Source: Actinomycetes bacterium (GTDB lineage: Bacteria > Actinomycetota > Acidimicrobiia > Acidimicrobiales > Acidimicrobilacustridaceae). From it: 64,000 bases of DNA. The position numbers and the translations under genes are program-made. How positions within the stretch are numbered: position 1 is the stretch's first letter; every line of letters starts with the position of its first letter. The stretch spans positions 272,888 to 336,887 of the forward strand of contig JAKOVH010000032.1 of NCBI GenBank assembly GCA_029782145.1, written 5' to 3'. The notes below the pieces were generated by a model. That model saw only the letters and a program-made list of their open reading frames with translations, had not been told where the DNA came from and did not search any database. Shown here one piece after another: positions 52,016 through 60,246 of the stretch.

Positions 52016-52801
52016 ATGAGCCTGCACGGCTGGAGCCTTCCCCTCTCCCCCGGCGGCACCGCCTCGTTGGTGCCCCCTCCGCCGTGGCACTTCTCGGGCG
52101 AGGCGCTCGGCATCGACTTCCGCGCCGACCCCGACGCGGTGGCCGCCGTGCTGCCCGACGGGCTCGAGCCGCTGGGCGACGGGTCGTGCTCGTTCGTGTT
52201 CTGCGACTGGTCGTCGTCGGCCGACGCCGACCCCCGCACCATCGCCGACCCGGCCCGCGGCCAGTACCGCGAGGCGTACCTGTCGGTGAACGCGCTGCTC
52301 GACGGCAAGAAGGTGGCCCGGGTGCCCTACATCTGGGTGGACAACGACCTCTCGTTCGCCCGGGGCCACATCCAGGGGTTCCCCAAGAAGATGGGCGAGG
52401 TCGCCATCACCCGCGCCGTGCGGGTCGGCCGGGGCGGGCCCAAGGTCGAGGCGGGCGGCCGCTTCGTGGGCCATGCGTCGAGCCTCGGGCGCAGGCTGGT
52501 GCACGGCTCGGTCACGCTCACCGCTCCGGCCGACGAGGGGTTCGTGCCCCGGGCGCTGCGCCTGCCCGTGTGGCACACCCGCCACCTGCCGGACCTCGCC
52601 GGCGGGCCACCGCTCGTGCACGACCTGGCCCGCAACCTGGTGACCGGGTTCGAGTGTGCGGAGGTGTGGGAGGGCGACGCCGAGCTGGAGCTGCTGGCCT
52701 CCCCGTTCGAGGAGCACACGGCGCTGGCCCCGCTGGAGGTCACTGGCGGGTTCCGCTGCGCAGTGGCCTTCACCATCACCGGGGCCGAGGTGCGCGCGTG
52801 A
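52016..52801 (+). CDS. Acetoacetate decarboxylase-fold protein
   Basis: A 261-residue ADC-like protein. GFPKKMGEVA carries Lys124/Lys125, matching the Schiff-base lysine pair of acetoacetate decarboxylase, and YREAYLSV supplies a Glu86 like the conserved catalytic Glu region. ADC-like relatives decarboxylate beta-keto acids or catalyse aldol, dehydration or lactone-type reactions. ATG 52016 has a ggag site. It is coupled by GTGA overlap to an FAD oxidase, so the product may be a 2-hydroxy acid or ketone oxidised next. Confidence 0.85.
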   Translation: MSLHGWSLPLSPGGTASLVPPPPWHFSGEALGIDFRADPDAVAAVLPDGLEPLGDGSCSFVFCDWSSSADADPRTIADPARGQYREAYLSVNALLDGKKVARVPYIWVDNDLSFARGHIQGFPKKMGEVAITRAVRVGRGGPKVEAGGRFVGHASSLGRRLVHGSVTLTAPADEGFVPRALRLPVWHTRHLPDLAGGPPLVHDLARNLVTGFECAEVWEGDAELELLASPFEEHTALAPLEVTGGFRCAVAFTITGAEVRA

Positions 52802-54213
52802 CCGACCGGGCCGACCCTGCCGACCGGGTCGATCCGCCCGCACTGCTCGACCGCCTCGCGGCCGAGGTCGGCGCCGAGGCGGTGCGGCTGGGCGCCGACG
52901 CCTCCCCCGATCTGTTCGTCGACGAGACCCTGAAGGCCAGGCCGGTGGCGCCCGCGGTCGTGGTCACGCCCACCGACACGGCCCAGGTCGCGGCCGTGGT
53001 GGCCGTGGCCGCCGAGCTCGGCGTGCCGCTCACCGCCCGGGGCGCCGGCACCGGCCTGTCCGGCGCCTGCATCCCCGAGCCCCACGGCATCGTCGTGTCG
53101 TTCGACCGCATGGCCGCGCTGCTCGAGCTCGACGAGGCCAACCAGGTGGCCGTCGTGCAGCCGGGCCTCACCCTCGCCGAGCTCGACGAGCGCACCGCGG
53201 CGGCGGGCCTCGTCTATCCGGTGTTCCCAGGCACCCTCGCCGCCAGCCTGGGCGGCAACGTGGCCACCAACGCCGGGGGCATGCGGGCGGTGAAGTACGG
53301 CGTGACCCGCCACCAGGTGCTGGGCCTGGAGGCGGTGATCGGCACGGGCGAAGTCGTGCGCACCGGCGGCCGGTATGTGAAGAGCACGACCGGCTACGAC
53401 CTCACCCAGCTGATCATCGGCTCGGAGGGCACCCTCGCCCTCGTCACCGAGGCGACCCTCAGGCTGCACCCCCGCCTCACCCACACCGCGTCGATCCTCG
53501 CCCCGTTCGCCTCGGTCGACGAGGTGGCGCGGGTCGTGCCCCGCATCGTCGCCTCGGGCGTGCAACCGATGATCCTCGAGTACATCGACCGGGCCACCAT
53601 GACCGGGCTGCTGCGGATGAACGACCTCACCCTCGGCGTGCCCGACGACGTGATGGCCGCCACCGAGGCGCACCTCATCGTCGTGCTGGAGGGCCGGGAC
53701 GAGCAGCGCCTCGACGTCGACGTGGCCGCCGTGGCCGAGCAGCTCGCCCAGGCCGGCGCGCATGACGTCTACGTGCTGCCGGCCGGCCAGGGCGCCGACC
53801 TGCTGGCGGCCCGCGAGAGCGCCTTCTGGATGGTGAAGGCGGCCGGGGCCGACGACGTGATCGACATGGTGGTGCCCCGCAGCCGCATCCCCGAGTACCT
53901 GCGGGGCGTGCAGCTGCTCGCTCGCACCCACGGCTCGAAGGTGTTCGGCTGCGGCCACGCCGGCGACGGCAACATCCACTTCTCGGTGTACGAGCCGGAC
54001 GCGGCGCGCCGCTCGAGGCTGCTGGGGGCGATCTTCGCCATGGGCCACGACATGGGCGGTGCCGTCTCGGGCGAGCACGGCATCGGCCGCACCAAGCGCC
54101 GCTACTTCGAGCAGCTCGAGGACCCGGCCAAGCTGGCCCTGCAGCGACGGGTCAAGGCTGCCTTCGACCCGGCCGGCATCCTCAACCCCGGCTGCATCTT
54201 CTGCGACGCGTGA
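52798..54213 (+). CDS. FAD-linked oxidase, GlcD/D-lactate dehydrogenase type
   Basis: A 471-residue flavoenzyme of the PCMH/FAD_binding_4 family with a GlcD-type C-terminal domain. ARGAGTGLSGACIPEP and NAGGMRAVKYGVTRHQVLGL are the FAD-binding segments, and the C-terminal HAGDGNIHFSVYEP and GEHGIGRTK are characteristic of glycolate oxidase subunit D and D-2-hydroxyacid dehydrogenases. It probably oxidises a D-2-hydroxy acid, donating electrons to the membrane chain. GTG 52798 overlaps the ADC-like stop. It ends only 2 bases before the stop of the converging vapC gene. Confidence 0.92.
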   Translation: MTDRADPADRVDPPALLDRLAAEVGAEAVRLGADASPDLFVDETLKARPVAPAVVVTPTDTAQVAAVVAVAAELGVPLTARGAGTGLSGACIPEPHGIVVSFDRMAALLELDEANQVAVVQPGLTLAELDERTAAAGLVYPVFPGTLAASLGGNVATNAGGMRAVKYGVTRHQVLGLEAVIGTGEVVRTGGRYVKSTTGYDLTQLIIGSEGTLALVTEATLRLHPRLTHTASILAPFASVDEVARVVPRIVASGVQPMILEYIDRATMTGLLRMNDLTLGVPDDVMAATEAHLIVVLEGRDEQRLDVDVAAVAEQLAQAGAHDVYVLPAGQGADLLAARESAFWMVKAAGADDVIDMVVPRSRIPEYLRGVQLLARTHGSKVFGCGHAGDGNIHFSVYEPDAARRSRLLGAIFAMGHDMGGAVSGEHGIGRTKRRYFEQLEDPAKLALQRRVKAAFDPAGILNPGCIFCDA

Positions 54214-54215
54214 CG

Positions 54216-54605
54216 TCAGATCGACCGGAGGTCCTTCCACCGCCAGGTGGCGTCCTCCAGCAGGAGCTCGGGGTCGCCGGTCCACAGCTCGCCGTCGCGA
54301 GCGAGCGCTTGGGCTGCCGCGAACGCGCCGGCGTAGGACATCGGGTAGGCGGCCTTGAGACGAGCGGCTTCGAGGACCAGTCGCTCGTCGGGCAGCCGAG
54401 CATCGACCAGGTCACGAACATCGCGCACGGTGTCGGACGCGGCGTCCTCGCCATGGAGCCGTCGCAGCACGTGGAAGACCTCGCCGAGGTTGATCCACGA
54501 CATGGTCGGATGGCGACGCTCCAGCAACCGCTCGACAGCCCGCGCCGCGGGGCCGCTGTCCTCGAGCAGCCGGAGCACCGCCCACGAGTCCAGGACGACA
54601 TTCAC
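54216..54605 (-). CDS. vapC: VapC-type PIN-domain toxin, one active-site Asp replaced
   Basis: A 129-residue PIN-domain ribonuclease. Conserved acidic residues are Asp6 (NVVLDSW), Glu42 (NLGEVFHVL) and Asp111 (WTGDPELLL). The third usual Asp, in the SYADAF motif, is Gly here (SYAGAFAAA, Gly93), which may weaken or abolish RNase activity. It overlaps vapB by ATGA, the antitoxin-first order of type II modules. Its stop nearly touches that of the oxidase gene. Confidence 0.88.
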   Translation of the reverse strand: MNVVLDSWAVLRLLEDSGPAARAVERLLERRHPTMSWINLGEVFHVLRRLHGEDAASDTVRDVRDLVDARLPDERLVLEAARLKAAYPMSYAGAFAAAQALARDGELWTGDPELLLEDATWRWKDLRSI

Positions 54606-54832
54606 GTGCTGCGGTCGCGCTCCCGGTCGGCGCGGCGCTCCGCCTCCAGCTCCGCGGTGAGCTCAGAGCCCTTGAAGCGACCGCGCAGGGACTCCGGACG
54701 GACCGCCGGCCGCACCGCGACATGGTCGCCATGACGCCAGAAGCTCACCTCGTCGCCGGGCTCGATGCCCAGCTCGTCGCGGAGCTCCTTCGGGATGACG
54801 ACTTGACCCTTGGGGCCCACCCGGTGAGTCAT
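54602..54832 (-). CDS. vapB: VapB-type AbrB/SpoVT antitoxin
   Basis: A 76-residue protein with an N-terminal swapped-hairpin AbrB DNA-binding domain (MTHRVGPKGQVVIPKELRD, LGIEPGDEVSFW) and a charged C-terminal tail (GSELTAELEAERRADRERD) that would wrap the toxin. It should neutralise VapC and repress the operon. ATG 54832 has no ribosome site but lies 7 bases after TATACT on the minus strand, consistent with a leaderless message. A longer reading to 54874 is less plausible. Confidence 0.9.
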   Translation of the reverse strand: MTHRVGPKGQVVIPKELRDELGIEPGDEVSFWRHGDHVAVRPAVRPESLRGRFKGSELTAELEAERRADRERDRST

Positions 54833-54839
54833 ACCGCTG

Positions 54840-54845
54840 AGTATA
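54840..54845 (-). promoter_or_regulatory. -10 box of the vapBC operon
   Basis: TATACT on the minus strand ends 7 bases before the vapB ATG, so transcription should start at or next to the start codon. No matching -35 was identified. AbrB-type antitoxins usually bind near such promoters. Confidence 0.6.
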
Positions 54846-54883
54846 ACCTGCACCCGAGCAGGTCGCGGCCGCACGGCCGGTCG

Positions 54884-55342
54884 TCAGCCCGGTCGGTCGG
54901 TGTAGATGCCACCGATGCCGGAGTGGATCTCGATCCACTCCGCTCCCTCGTCGCCGGCCCGCCAGGCGTAGAGGGCGTCCGGGGAGAAGTACCCCATGCC
55001 GGGGCCGACGCGCTGGCTGCCGAAGAACAGCTCGCCCCGCAGCACGTAGTTCACCTGGTAGGTGCCGTGACGGTGGGGCTTCACCAGCTCCCCCGGCTTC
55101 GCCGTCTCGTGGTAGACGCTCAGCTTCGGTGTCTGGACGAGCGCCCTCGTGACGAGGTCGCGGCCGAGCAGCTCGAACAGCGCTTCGGCGTCGGGCGCGT
55201 CACCGAGCAGCTCGGCGTTGGTGTAACCCGGCGTGGAGTCGACGTCGAACACGAACGGCCGCAACTCGTCGGCTTCTGCCGTCGGTCCGACGGACCCGCC
55301 TGCGTCATCGGCATCTGCCATCTCAGCTCTCGTGCTCTGCAT
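54884..55342 (-). CDS. Cupin-domain protein
   Basis: A 152-residue protein, N-terminal part variable and C-terminal half a single cupin: VKPHRHGTYQVNYVLRGELF gives the first metal-binding motif (two His and a Gln), followed by GYFSPDALYAW and IEIHSGIGG. Cupins of this type include small dioxygenases, isomerases and sensor proteins; nothing defines the reaction. The start is uncertain: ATG 55342 or 55321, the latter behind gagagctgag. It stands alone between vapBC and the small membrane protein. Confidence 0.75.
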   Translation of the reverse strand: MQSTRAEMADADDAGGSVGPTAEADELRPFVFDVDSTPGYTNAELLGDAPDAEALFELLGRDLVTRALVQTPKLSVYHETAKPGELVKPHRHGTYQVNYVLRGELFFGSQRVGPGMGYFSPDALYAWRAGDEGAEWIEIHSGIGGIYTDRPG

Positions 55343-55505
55343 GGGATCAGCATGCACCGGATCGTTCCTCTCCATCCGCCGCTGCGACGAGGACGCTCGG
55401 GTTGGGCTCACCCATGAGGTCGATGACGGCGACCACGCCTGCCGGTACCGTCGCGCACAGCCGGGTACCGGCTCGGCTGCTGTGTCCGAGCGACGGGAGG
55501 CAGTG

Positions 55506-55913
55506 ATGGAGCAGAGCTACGACGCGGTCGAGGGGGACCGCTGGACGGGGTGGATCGCCTTCGCCGGGATCCTGATGATGATCGGTGGGTGCCTGCAGGC
55601 CTTCTACGGCCTGGTCGCCATCCTCAACGACCAATGGGTGCTGTGGGGTGACCGCGGCGCGGTGTACCTCGACATCAGCCAGTGGGGCTGGGTCCACCTG
55701 ATCTGGGGCGTGATCATGGTGCTCGCCGGGCTGGGGGTGATGAGCGGCAACCTGCTCGCCCGGATGATCGGGGTGGTCCTCGCCGCCATCACCGCCATCG
55801 TGAACTTCATGTTCATCCCGGCCTATCCGCTGTGGTCGATCACCGTCGTGGTGATCTCCATCGTGGTGATCTACGCCTTGGTGGCCCACGGCAGGGAGAT
55901 GAAGCGGGCCTGA
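55506..55913 (+). CDS. Small four-helix membrane protein (DUF7144-like)
   Basis: A 135-residue integral membrane protein with four predicted membrane helices: WIAFAGILMMIGGCLQAFY, WVHLIWGVIMVLAGLGVM, MIGVVLAAITAIVNFMFI and ITVVVISIVVIYALV. This matches small actinobacterial membrane proteins of unknown function (DUF7144-like, recalled from memory). ATG 55506 is preceded by gggaggcag. It is monocistronic and converges on the thiolase gene, with a family A palindrome after its stop. Confidence 0.88.
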   Translation: MEQSYDAVEGDRWTGWIAFAGILMMIGGCLQAFYGLVAILNDQWVLWGDRGAVYLDISQWGWVHLIWGVIMVLAGLGVMSGNLLARMIGVVLAAITAIVNFMFIPAYPLWSITVVVISIVVIYALVAHGREMKRA

Positions 55914-55928
55914 TCCGGCCCTTCACCG

Positions 55929-55980
55929 CGTTCTGGTGGAGATCTGCGGTCACCTGGACACGTAGATCTCCACCAGAACG
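55929..55980. repeat. Intergenic palindrome, family A copy 4
   Basis: Twenty-bp arms (55929-55948 and 55961-55980) with one G-T pair and a 12-base loop, between converging gene ends. The arm begins cgttctggtggagatct. Copies 3 and 4 are almost identical in arm sequence (gtagatctccaccagaacg on the right) but differ in loop sequence. Confidence 0.85.
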
Positions 55981-56012
55981 GTGAGGTGGTGTGGCGGGGC
56001 GGCGAGGAAGGG

Positions 56013-57188
56013 CTACAGCAGCTCGAGCACGAGGGCGGAGCCCATGCCGCCGCCGGCGCACATCGACACCACGCCGGTCTGCTGGCCCCGGCGGCGCAGC
56101 TCGCCGAGCATGGTGACGACCATGCGCGAGCCGGTGCAGGCGATGGGGTGGCCCAGGCTGCAGCCGCTGCCGTTCACGTTCATGATCGTGGGGTCGATGC
56201 CGAGGGTGCGGTGGGCGGCGATCGGCACCGAGCAGAACGCCTCGTTGACCTCCCACAGGTCGACGTCGCCCACCGACAGACCGGCCCGGGCCAGCGCCTT
56301 GGGGATGGCGACGGTGGGGCCCATGCCGGTGCGGGCGGGCTCGACGCCGGCGTTGCCCCACGACACGATGCGGGCGAGGGGCGTGAGCCCGTGGGCGGCG
56401 GCGTAGTCCGACGAGACGATCACCATGGCCGCGGCGGCGTCGTTGATGCCCGCCGAGTTGCCGGCGGTGATGGTGAAGCCGTCGATCTCGGGGTGGAGGG
56501 GCTTGAGCTCGCCCAGGCTCTCGACGGTGACGCCGCGGCGGGGGTGCTCGTCGACCGAGAAGGTGATGGTGGAGCCGTCGGCGGTGGGCACGTCGGTGAG
56601 GGGCACGATCTCGGCCTCGAACCAGCCGTTGTCGATCGACTCGACGGCCCGGCCGTGCGTGTAGGCGGCCCACTCGTCGAGGTCGCGCCGGGTGAGGCCC
56701 ATCTCCTTGGCGGTGTTGTCGCCGACCGTGATGGTCATGTCGAACGCCGGGGCGTCGGGCGTCTCGGGGTGGCTGGGCGACATCCACGGCTGGGCGTCCT
56801 GGCCGATGCCGGGCCGCTTGAACGACGACGGCGAGGTCGAGATGCTCTCGGTGCCGCCGGCCACGATCACGTCGGTCATGCCGGCCATGATCGAGGAGGC
56901 GGCGATCTGAACGGCCGAGAGGCCGGCCGCGCAGTGGCGGTTGTCGGCCAGGCCGGGAACGTGGTCGAGCCCGAGGCGCACGGCCACGTTGCGCCCGATC
57001 ACACCGCCGCCCTGGAGCGACTCGGCGAGGACGATGTCGTCGATGTCGGCAGTGGGCACGCCGCTGCGCTCGATGGCCGCACCGAGGGCGACCTCGGCCA
57101 GGCGGAAGGCGTCGACGCCGACCAGCGAGCCTTTGTTGGCCTTGCCGATCGGGGTGCGGGCGATGGAGACGATGACGGCGTCGGTCAC
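56013..57188 (-). CDS. Thiolase (acetyl-CoA acyltransferase)
   Basis: A 391-residue thiolase. The nucleophilic Cys86 lies in ADNRHCAAGLSAV, the catalytic His in GSGCSLGHPIACTG (near 346) and the second Cys in CAGGGMGSALVLEL (near 377); NEAFCSVP replaces the common NEAFA. It should cleave 3-ketoacyl-CoA with CoA, ending beta-oxidation. GTG 57188 overlaps the crotonase stop (GTGA). It is the last gene of a six-gene operon. Confidence 0.93.
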   Translation of the reverse strand: MTDAVIVSIARTPIGKANKGSLVGVDAFRLAEVALGAAIERSGVPTADIDDIVLAESLQGGGVIGRNVAVRLGLDHVPGLADNRHCAAGLSAVQIAASSIMAGMTDVIVAGGTESISTSPSSFKRPGIGQDAQPWMSPSHPETPDAPAFDMTITVGDNTAKEMGLTRRDLDEWAAYTHGRAVESIDNGWFEAEIVPLTDVPTADGSTITFSVDEHPRRGVTVESLGELKPLHPEIDGFTITAGNSAGINDAAAAMVIVSSDYAAAHGLTPLARIVSWGNAGVEPARTGMGPTVAIPKALARAGLSVGDVDLWEVNEAFCSVPIAAHRTLGIDPTIMNVNGSGCSLGHPIACTGSRMVVTMLGELRRRGQQTGVVSMCAGGGMGSALVLELL

Positions 57189-58051
57189 GACGGGTTCCCT
57201 TCGTTGGTGTCGCGGTGAGCGTGGTCGGAGGCGTGGGCCACCGGGTCGACCCAGTGCGCCTCACGCTTCTCGGCGAAGGCCCGAGGGCCCTCCTCCTGGT
57301 CGGGGTGGCCCCACATCGAGACCAGATCGAGCGCCCCAGCCTTGCACGCGTCGGTGAGGCCCAGCTCGAGCGCCCGCCAGAGGGCCCGCTTGCTGGCGGC
57401 CATGGCCGCCGGCGAGTTGCGGGCGATCTTCTCGGCCAGCTCCTGAGCCGCCTCACGAAGCCGCTCCGGCGGGTCGACCACCTGGCTGACCATCCCCAGC
57501 TCGTAGGCCCGTTGGGCCGACATGCGCTCGTGGCGGCCGACGAGGGCCATGCGCATCACCGCCTCGAAGGGCATCTTGCGCAGAAGGCCGATGGCCTCGA
57601 GCGACACGACCTGGCCCACCGACACGTGGGGGTCGAAGAACTGGGCGTCGGAGGCGGCGATGACGACGTCGGCGTCGGCCACCCAGTGGAAGGCGCCCCC
57701 GGCGCACAGGCCGTTGACCGCGGTGATGACCGGCTTCTCGACGCCCTGGTGCCAGGCGGTGAAGTGGACGTCCCACTCCTCCATCGACTGCTGGTAGCGC
57801 TGCATGCCGACGCCGTCGGAGGCGATCTCGGCCACGTCGACGCCGGTCTGGAACGCCCGACCCTCGCCGGTGTGGACGATGACCTTCACGTTCGGGTCGG
57901 CGTCGAGCTCGATCCAGGCCTGGCCGAACTCGTCGCGCATGGTGCTGTTCATGGCGTTGAGCTGCTCGGGCCGGTTGTTGATCAGCCACCCGACCGGCCC
58001 GTGGCGCTCGATCCGGAGGCAGGTGAAGTCGGTGTAGGCGAAGTCGGTCAT
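57185..58051 (-). CDS. Enoyl-CoA hydratase/isomerase family protein, tandem copy B
   Basis: A 288-residue crotonase (NNRPEQLNAMNSTMRDEF, GEGRAFQTGVDVAE, NGLCAGGAFHWVADADVV). It is very similar to the neighbour at 58048, especially in the C-terminal part (RKMPFEAVMRMAL, EKIARNSPAAMA, MWGHPDQEEGP). Both classical glutamates are missing (GGAFHW and FDPHVSVGQV). ATG 58051 overlaps the stop of copy A and has a gagga site. The duplication may give two subunits of one enzyme or two related activities. Confidence 0.9.
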   Translation of the reverse strand: MTDFAYTDFTCLRIERHGPVGWLINNRPEQLNAMNSTMRDEFGQAWIELDADPNVKVIVHTGEGRAFQTGVDVAEIASDGVGMQRYQQSMEEWDVHFTAWHQGVEKPVITAVNGLCAGGAFHWVADADVVIAASDAQFFDPHVSVGQVVSLEAIGLLRKMPFEAVMRMALVGRHERMSAQRAYELGMVSQVVDPPERLREAAQELAEKIARNSPAAMAASKRALWRALELGLTDACKAGALDLVSMWGHPDQEEGPRAFAEKREAHWVDPVAHASDHAHRDTNEGNPS

Positions 58052-58902
58052 CGTGGGTCCTCGACGGGCGGGGCGGCAGACGGGGCAGACGGGTCGGGGG
58101 GCGCCGGGGCGGTGGACCAACGGGCGTCGCGCTTCTCGGCGAACGCCATGGGCCCCTCCTCCTGGTCGGGGTGGCCCCACATCGACACGATGTCGAGGGC
58201 GCCGGCCCGGCAGGCGTCGGTGAGCCCCAGCTCGAGCGCCCGCCACAGCGCCCGCTTGCTCACCGCCATGGCCGCCGGCGAGTTGCGGGCGATCTTCTCG
58301 GCCAGATCCTGAGCCGCCTCACGAAGTCGCTCGGGCGGGTCGACCACCTCGCTGATCATGCCGAGCTGGTACGCCCGCTCGGCGCCGATGCGCTCGTGGC
58401 GACCGGCGAGCGCCATGCGCATGACCGACTCGAACGGCACCTTGCGGGCCAGGGCAATGGCCTCGTAGGCGGTGACCTGCCCGATCGAGACGTGCGGGTC
58501 GAGGAAGGTGGCGTCGGCGGCGGCGATGACGATGTCGGAGTCGGCCACGAAGTGCAGGCCCCCGCCGGCGCAGCTGCCGTTGACCGCGGTGATCACCGGG
58601 GTGACCACCTCGTTGTGCCAGGCGCTGATGAGCAGCTCGGCTCGCTTGGTGCGGCGGGACTGCTCCCGCAGGGCCTCGGGGTCCTTGCTGAGCTGCACCA
58701 CGTCGAGGCCGGTCTGGAAGTTCCTGCCGTTGCCGGTGTTAACGATGACCCGCACGTCGGGGTCGTCGTCGAGCTGGCGCCAGGCGTGGGGCAGGGCGTC
58801 GAGCATCGCCGCGTCCATGGCGTTGCCGGCCCCGGGCCGGTCGAAGATCAGCCAGCCGACCGGGCCGTGCCGCTCGACGAGCAGTCCGCTGCTGTCGGGC
58901 AC
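58048..58902 (-). CDS. Enoyl-CoA hydratase/isomerase family protein, tandem copy A
   Basis: A 284-residue crotonase (DRPGAGNAMDAAMLDAL, GNGRNFQTGLDVVQ, NGSCAGGGLHFVADSDIV), tandem paralogue of copy B. It shares the C-terminal EKIARNSPAAMA and MWGHPDQEEGP segments and the lack of both classical glutamates. Start GTG 58902 is two bases past the stop of the dehydrogenase gene. It ends with a Pro-rich tail (APPDPSAPSAAPP). Confidence 0.9.
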   Translation of the reverse strand: MPDSSGLLVERHGPVGWLIFDRPGAGNAMDAAMLDALPHAWRQLDDDPDVRVIVNTGNGRNFQTGLDVVQLSKDPEALREQSRRTKRAELLISAWHNEVVTPVITAVNGSCAGGGLHFVADSDIVIAAADATFLDPHVSIGQVTAYEAIALARKVPFESVMRMALAGRHERIGAERAYQLGMISEVVDPPERLREAAQDLAEKIARNSPAAMAVSKRALWRALELGLTDACRAGALDIVSMWGHPDQEEGPMAFAEKRDARWSTAPAPPDPSAPSAAPPVEDPR

Positions 58903-58904
58903 CG

Positions 58905-60245
58905 TCAGCTCCGGGGGATGTCGCGCCAGGCGGCGCCCTGGTAGGGGTCGGGCTCGCGGGGCAGGCCCAGCACGCGCTCCCCGACGATGTTCTTGTTGAC
59001 CTCGGTGGTGCCGCCCTCGATGGTGTTGGCCCGGCTGCGGAGCATGCCCTTCACCTCTCGGGGCAGCGCCAGCGCGTAGGCCTCGGCGCTGTCGGCGGGC
59101 TCGGGGGTCCCGGCCGGGTTGGCATCGTCCCAGGCCATGGCCCGGGCGCCGAGCAGGTCGGTGGCCAGGGCCTGGATGCGCTGGTTCAGCGAACCCTGGT
59201 GCACCTTGCCGATCGAGCTCTCCGGCCCGGGCGAGCGGCCTGCCTTGAGGCCGGCCCGCACGCGCTGGTTGGTCCAGGCCCGGATGCGCTCCTCGGACAG
59301 CAGCTTCATGATCTCCTGGCGCACGACGGGGTCGTCCCAACCGCCGTCGAGGCCTGCGGCGGTGTTGGCCTTGGCGATGTCCACCAGGTGCTCGGCGCCG
59401 GAGCCGCCGATGCGGTCGACGCCGCCCGAGCCGGAACCGGACACCATCTGGCGCTCGCCCGAGAGGGTGGCGTTGGCCACCTTCCAGCCCTCGCCGACGT
59501 CGCCCACCCGGTTGGCGTCGGGCACCCGGGCCCCGTCGAGGAAGGTCTCGTTGAAGTCGACCTCACCGGTGATGTGCCGCAGCGGCCGCACCTCCACCCC
59601 CGGCTGGTGCAGGTCGACCAGGAAGTAGGTGATGCCCTTGCGCTTGGGGGCTCCGGGGTCGGTGCGGGCCAGCAGCACGCCGTAGTCGGCGTTGTGGGCC
59701 CAGGTCGACCACACCTTCTGGCCGGTGAGCACCCACTCGTCACCGTCGCGCTCGGCCCGGCAGGCGAGCGAGGCGAGGTCGGAGCCGGCTCCGGGCTCGC
59801 TGAACAGCTGGCACCACACCTCCTCGTTGCGCACCATCGGCGGCAGGAAGCGCCGCCGCTGCTCCTCGGTGCCGTGGGCGAACAACGCCGGTGCCATCAG
59901 GTTCAGTCCCAGCGGATTGAGGCGGCCGAGGTTGTACGGCGCCAGCACGCCCTCGACCGCACGGGCGACCGACGGGCTGAGGTCGAGCCCGCCGTAGGCT
60001 ACCGGCCACGTGGCCACCGCCAGGCCGGACCGGGCGAAGCCGGGATACCACGATTCATAGTCGGCAAACGATCGCACCTTGCGGATGGCGGCCCGACCGC
60101 CCTGCTCCGCAGCCTCCCGCCAGGCCGCGGGCACGTTGGCCTCCACCCAGGCCCGGGTGGCAGCCACGGCGTCGTCGACCGACGCACCCGGTGCCATGGC
60201 CAGCTCGGCGACGTCGACACCGGACGGGGTCTGCAGATCGGTCAC
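58905..60245 (-). CDS. Acyl-CoA dehydrogenase
   Basis: A 446-residue acyl-CoA dehydrogenase, longer than usual by about 50 residues at both the N terminus and in the C-terminal helical region. WCQLFSEPGAGSDLASLAC, GQKVWSTWAHNADYGVLLAR and IEGGTTEVNKNIVGERVLGL mark the conserved regions; here a Glu stands near the usual catalytic position (TIEGGT). No small partner gene is adjacent, so it may act alone. GTG 60245 starts one base past the upstream stop. Confidence 0.92.
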   Translation of the reverse strand: MTDLQTPSGVDVAELAMAPGASVDDAVAATRAWVEANVPAAWREAAEQGGRAAIRKVRSFADYESWYPGFARSGLAVATWPVAYGGLDLSPSVARAVEGVLAPYNLGRLNPLGLNLMAPALFAHGTEEQRRRFLPPMVRNEEVWCQLFSEPGAGSDLASLACRAERDGDEWVLTGQKVWSTWAHNADYGVLLARTDPGAPKRKGITYFLVDLHQPGVEVRPLRHITGEVDFNETFLDGARVPDANRVGDVGEGWKVANATLSGERQMVSGSGSGGVDRIGGSGAEHLVDIAKANTAAGLDGGWDDPVVRQEIMKLLSEERIRAWTNQRVRAGLKAGRSPGPESSIGKVHQGSLNQRIQALATDLLGARAMAWDDANPAGTPEPADSAEAYALALPREVKGMLRSRANTIEGGTTEVNKNIVGERVLGLPREPDPYQGAAWRDIPRS

Positions 60246-60246
60246 G

